NCBI RefSeq assembly: GCF_030546645.1
Contig: NZ_JAUOTO010000003.1
Location: 1-64,000, forward strand
Length of the DNA: 64,000 nucleotides
Direction: 5' to 3'
From: Flavitalea plasmicola
GTDB taxonomy: Bacteria; Bacteroidota; Bacteroidia; Chitinophagales; Chitinophagaceae
The translations under genes and the position numbers were made by a program. This document shows positions 60,680 to 64,000 of the stretch, piece by piece (positions within the stretch are counted from its first letter, which is position 1; every line of letters starts with the position of its first letter). Below the pieces are notes generated by a model that saw nothing but the letters and a program-made list of their open reading frames with translations, was not told the DNA's origin and ran no database searches.

Positions 60680-60687
60680 TAACTTTG
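60680..60687 (+). promoter_or_regulatory. Bacteroidota -7 box for ribBA
   Basis: TAACTTTG is an exact TAnnTTTG, 22 bp before ATG 60710; this favours ATG 60710 over TTG 60704. Confidence 0.55.
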
Positions 60688-60709
60688 TAACATAATAAAT
60701 AAGTTGTAC

Positions 60710-61909
60710 ATGCTGGCAAGTATTGAAAGCGCCATTGAAGATATAAAACTGGGTAAGCTGGTGATCGTGGTAGATGACGAAGACCGGGAAAATGAGGGCG
60801 ATTTCATCACCGCTGCCCGGAATGTTACCCCTGAGGTGATCAATTTCATGAGCAAGCACGGACGAGGTCTCATTTGCGCTCCTCTTGAAGAGGGGCGTTG
60901 TGATGAGCTGGGCCTGGGTCTCATGGTGAACAATAACACGGCTCTTCACGAGACGCCTTTTACTGTATCGATAGACTTGCTGGGGCATGGCTGTACGACA
61001 GGGATCTCGGCAAGCGACAGGAGCAAGACCGTGAAAGCGCTGATCGACCCGTCTACCCGCCCGGAAGATCTGGGACGTCCCGGCCATATCTTCCCTTTGC
61101 GGGCTAAAAAAGGCGGGGTGCTGCGCAGAGCTGGTCATACCGAGGCCACCATCGATCTGGCAAGGCTGGCCGGATTTGAGCCGGCGGGTGTGTTGGTGGA
61201 GATCATGAACGAGGATGGGACCATGGCCCGTCTGCCGGAATTGCTGGAAATAGCCGCGAAATTTAATCTTAAAGTAGTCTCTATCAAGGACTTGATAGAA
61301 TATAGACTAAAAATAGACTCCCTGATCGAAGAGATCGTCCGGGTGGACATGCCTACCAAATATGGACATTTCAAGCTCATCGCCTTCCGGGAGAAGAACA
61401 CAAGCAATGAGCACCTCGCCCTGGTAAAAGGTGAGTGGGAAAAAGAAGAACCGCTGCTGGTAAGGGTGCATTCCTCCTGCTTCACCGGCGATATCCTCGG
61501 GTCTATGCGATGTGATTGTGGCGAACAGCTGCATGAGGCCATGCAGTTGGTAGAACGGGAAGGAAAGGGGGCCATCCTGTACATGAACCAGGAAGGCCGG
61601 GGCATTGGATTGGTGAACAAGCTAAAAGCCTATAAGCTTCAGGAAGAAGGCATGGATACCGTGGAAGCCAACCTTCATCTGGGTTTCCCCATGGACAAGC
61701 GGGACTACGGCGTAGGCGCCCAGATCCTTCGTTATCTCGGGATCTCAAAGATCCGGCTCATCAGTAATAATCCCCGAAAAAGGGCTGGCCTGCTGGGTTA
61801 TGGCCTGGAGATCGTCGACACCGTACCTATCGAGATCCATCCCAATCCGCACAATGAAAAATATTTGACGACGAAGCGGGACAAGCTGGGACATCAGATC
61901 CTGAAATAA
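60710..61909 (+). CDS. ribBA: Bifunctional riboflavin biosynthesis protein RibBA
   Basis: This 399-residue enzyme joins two steps. The N-terminal 3,4-dihydroxy-2-butanone-4-phosphate synthase (about 1-200) shows [12 protein letters not shown] and [14 protein letters not shown]. The C-terminal GTP cyclohydrolase II (about 205-395) has the zinc cysteines in [18 protein letters not shown] and [14 protein letters not shown]. Both active sites look complete. It is convergent with the TamB-like gene, with stops 1 bp apart. Confidence 0.97.
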   Translation: MLASIESAIEDIKLGKLVIVVDDEDRENEGDFITAARNVTPEVINFMSKHGRGLICAPLEEGRCDELGLGLMVNNNTALHETPFTVSIDLLGHGCTTGISASDRSKTVKALIDPSTRPEDLGRPGHIFPLRAKKGGVLRRAGHTEATIDLARLAGFEPAGVLVEIMNEDGTMARLPELLEIAAKFNLKVVSIKDLIEYRLKIDSLIEEIVRVDMPTKYGHFKLIAFREKNTSNEHLALVKGEWEKEEPLLVRVHSSCFTGDILGSMRCDCGEQLHEAMQLVEREGKGAILYMNQEGRGIGLVNKLKAYKLQEEGMDTVEANLHLGFPMDKRDYGVGAQILRYLGISKIRLISNNPRKRAGLLGYGLEIVDTVPIEIHPNPHNEKYLTTKRDKLGHQILK

Positions 61910-61910
61910 G

Positions 61911-64000
61911 CTATTCCGGCTGTGTATTGCCGCTGCTGTCTTTGGCCGTGGTGGTATTGCCTTCCGTCGCATCCGCGGGCTTCCTATCCTTTCTTGGGAT
62001 GCGGGGCGTTTTCTTTTTCTTTTTAAACAACTCGTCGATCCTGTCAAAATCCCGCCGGTAGGAGATACTGGCGCCGGAGCTGTTTTGCGTGTGATTGCCT
62101 GATAAGTAATTATAGGAGTCACGGTAGAAGAACGAGAGGACAACCCTTCCGTCTGGCGTAATCTTGTATTCGGCGGTGATATCCGGCAGGAACTGGAAGG
62201 AGGCTGCCTGCACCTGCGCAGCGCCCATGCCGATGTCGAAAGCGCTTCCCAACGTCAGTGTCAGCTTTTCCTGCATGAAGCTCTTTGCGACGGATAGATT
62301 CAGGTTAGTCCTGTCCGGGGTCAGCCTGCTTTGGTCGACATCAGCTATAGCAGTACCGTTGTAGAAGCTGGTATTGAAGTTGACCCGCAGACTGTTGTCC
62401 CGGAAGATCTTACGCAGCAGATTGTAGCCCCATCGGCTAAAGTAGTTGCTGACGATACCGGAAATGCTGTTGAAGACCACGCGCGTTGCGGCCCCAGGCG
62501 CATCGAAAGCGCTGGTGCTGCTGGATAAAGGCACGAAAGTGTTTAACACCACCAGGCAGGACACCTGCTTGTTCAGCTCATTCACATCCCCCTGGATCTT
62601 CTGGAGCAGGGCAAGGGCTTCCGGATCGTTCTTCAATGTGCTGCCGGGAGGCAGATCGATCTGGAAGTCGATCTTCGGTGACATCAATTTATTCGATAGC
62701 GTTGCTGTAACGATGATGTCGCCCGTATAACGCTTTACATTCTCGCTGCTGATGACCACCCCGCTGGCAGCAGAGAGACCCAGGTCGCTGAAACGTACAT
62801 TCTCCGCCCGGTAGGTCGCCGTGATGCCGATGTTGGCATCATAAGGATTTCCGCTCCACTGGATGTAATTGCCCACGCCTTCCTTAAGGATAAAGGGCTT
62901 GTGGATGAAAGACTGAAAGGTGAAGTTATAATTTCCCCTGTCGATCTCATATCTTCCTTTCAGCGTCAGGTCCTGATTCGTTCCCACTTCCAGGGCCAGC
63001 GAGCCATGACCATTGGCTTTGATGATATCTCCGGAAAGAGGATCAATAATTACATAAACATTCGCATAGTTGTTGGCATACATGTCCAGGCTGACCAGGA
63101 GGTTTGAGCTCTTTTTATCGGCAGTCTGATTTTTCATCTCCTTCCCATACACCTTCCATTCAATGAAGTCCGCCTCGCCTTTTTCCCGGACGACGGAAGG
63201 CGGCAGGTAGATATTGCTGCTGTCGGTGGGCTCTCCTTTAATATACATCCGCATGTCTTCTTCGGGGCCCGTCAGTGTCACACGTGCTTTACCGATGACA
63301 GAGCCATAGAACTGGCTATTGTCGGTGGCTTTGGTATCCAGCAGGAGCAGCCGGTTAGTGCTCAACTCAAAATCAAAGGCCAGATCGTCAAAGGAGTGGT
63401 GGAAAAGCCTTCCCCTGCTGAGATTAGCTGTGCGTCCCTGTTTGTCCTTTAGCTGGAACTGGCCAAAGTCGATGGTGTCCTTCTTGAATTGGATGGTAGC
63501 CGAAGGGATCTTATAGGTACATTGCGTATATGCGACCTTCAACGAGGCATCTTTCAACTGCACGGTGCCGAGATATTGGAGGTCGTCGCCCTGTCCTACG
63601 ATCCGGAGCTTGCCAGTGGCATTGCCTGTAAGATTCGTAAAGACACCGCCCAGGTATTTCTCCAGGAGATCTACCTTTGTATCACTGACATCCGCGATAA
63701 TGTCGAGAGGAGGGCCTTCGAGGCTGTCCCTCGTGTGGATCAGCCCTTTGATATCGAAATGATAGCTTTTATTATCGGAATGGGCCAGCGTATTCAACAT
63801 CCCGGTGGATTTCTGATAATCCGCGTTCAGCTCCAGCCGGCCGATGGAGTCGTTTTCAAACCGGAATTGCTCCGCCTCGCCCCGGAAATGGGCGGCCGGC
63901 TTGCCAAAAGGATCGATCATGTCGACGCTGCCCGAAAGCAGGCCCTCGATCCGTTGGGACTTTACGAAGTAAGGAGTGAAGTCACCGATATTGATCTTCT
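61911..64000 (-). CDS. TamB-like translocation/assembly module (DUF490), N-terminus beyond the window
   Basis: About 696 C-terminal residues are visible; the frame stays open to the right edge (reading KINIGDFTPYFVKSQRIEGL upstream of a Met at 63920), so the protein is larger and the N-terminus is off-window. The repeated beta strands and the C-terminal DUF490 block (INVNLDL-like SLDMYANNYANVYVII, GNYNFTFQSF, LSNKLMSPKIDFQIDLP) suit TamB, which bridges inner and outer membranes to help insert outer-membrane proteins or move lipids. The C-terminal tail is lysine-rich (ELFKKKKKTPRIPRK) and then low in complexity. Confidence 0.9.
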   Translation of the reverse strand, partial: KINIGDFTPYFVKSQRIEGLLSGSVDMIDPFGKPAAHFRGEAEQFRFENDSIGRLELNADYQKSTGMLNTLAHSDNKSYHFDIKGLIHTRDSLEGPPLDIIADVSDTKVDLLEKYLGGVFTNLTGNATGKLRIVGQGDDLQYLGTVQLKDASLKVAYTQCTYKIPSATIQFKKDTIDFGQFQLKDKQGRTANLSRGRLFHHSFDDLAFDFELSTNRLLLLDTKATDNSQFYGSVIGKARVTLTGPEEDMRMYIKGEPTDSSNIYLPPSVVREKGEADFIEWKVYGKEMKNQTADKKSSNLLVSLDMYANNYANVYVIIDPLSGDIIKANGHGSLALEVGTNQDLTLKGRYEIDRGNYNFTFQSFIHKPFILKEGVGNYIQWSGNPYDANIGITATYRAENVRFSDLGLSAASGVVISSENVKRYTGDIIVTATLSNKLMSPKIDFQIDLPPGSTLKNDPEALALLQKIQGDVNELNKQVSCLVVLNTFVPLSSSTSAFDAPGAATRVVFNSISGIVSNYFSRWGYNLLRKIFRDNSLRVNFNTSFYNGTAIADVDQSRLTPDRTNLNLSVAKSFMQEKLTLTLGSAFDIGMGAAQVQAASFQFLPDITAEYKITPDGRVVLSFFYRDSYNYLSGNHTQNSSGASISYRRDFDRIDELFKKKKKTPRIPRKDRKPADATEGNTTTAKDSSGNTQPE

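Larger units (their letters stand above)
60337..60709. other. Divergent promoter region between the receptor and ribBA
   Basis: 373 bp without a convincing gene. It holds the inverted repeat at 60410-60432 and the ribBA -7 box at 60680-60687. No FMN-riboswitch-like conserved fold is recognised before ribBA. Confidence 0.6.

Noticed and set aside
60600-60709. FMN riboswitch before ribBA
   Set aside because: Only a short leader separates the -7 box from the start codon, and no conserved RFN-element segments are seen.
1-64000. CRISPR arrays, rRNA genes, retrons or diversity-generating elements
   Set aside because: I saw no regularly spaced repeats, rRNA sequence, reverse transcriptase motif or template-repeat pair in the window.

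Overview
The window looks like a chromosomal segment of a Bacteroidota bacterium, most likely of the Chitinophagaceae. The evidence is a SusC/SusD pair under an ECF-sigma/FecR system, PKD/gliding-motility-type C-terminal sorting domains, DUF4270/Kelch/DUF4907 genes, a Porin_10-like protein, and many plausible Bacteroidota -7 boxes (TAnnTTTG). The genus is not determined.

1-6,950 is a mobile-DNA landing zone at a tRNA-Ser(CGA) gene. It holds the right end of an IS3-family element, an AT-rich WD40 orphan, a dead tyrosine recombinase with three in-frame stops and no catalytic Tyr, then a compact ~3.0 kb unit with an intact tyrosine recombinase and two unknown genes. The 3' end of the tRNA (13 identical bp) is repeated at 3850-3862, beside a second copy of a terminator-like hairpin. 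This points to two islands stacked at one attachment site.

7,000-18,300 is a potassium and signalling block. A sigma-54-type response regulator is followed by a tiny membrane ORF, kdpF, kdpA, kdpB, kdpC, a kdpD reduced to its cytoplasmic N-terminal modules, and a separate HAMP-PAS histidine kinase. No OmpR-type KdpE is present. A REC-PAS-PAS-HisKA_3 kinase follows.

18,300-32,160 is a glycan-utilisation region. It encodes a GH89 alpha-N-acetylglucosaminidase and a secreted protein made only of the C-terminal domains of a GH2 beta-galactosidase, divergent from a LacI regulator. Downstream are ECF sigma factor, FecR, SusC with an STN domain, SusD and a GH28 protein. A LacI-like palindrome sits in the divergent promoter, with a near copy downstream of the GH89 gene.

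32,200-42,650 is mixed housekeeping: sucC, a very large PKD protein with a type 9 secretion signal, purine nucleoside phosphorylase, a porin, a CDF metal exporter, a cupin, a periplasmic unknown, and an SDR protein whose YxxxK motif is replaced.

42,600-56,450 holds two groups of ligase-type genes on the minus strand. The first is an apparent operon: DUF4270 lipoprotein, outer-membrane protein, LytTR regulator, class I glutamine amidotransferase, ATP-grasp-like protein. The second is an esterase, an ATP-grasp ligase and a YbdK/GCS2-type carboxylate-amine ligase, divergent from another esterase. Kelch, DUF4907 and an M1 peptidase fused to a LolA-like domain lie between them. The enzyme set suggests synthesis and trimming of an unidentified small peptide or amide.

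56,460-64,000 has an Oar-like TonB-dependent receptor with a small lipoprotein, ribBA, and the C-terminal part of a TamB-like protein that runs off the right edge.
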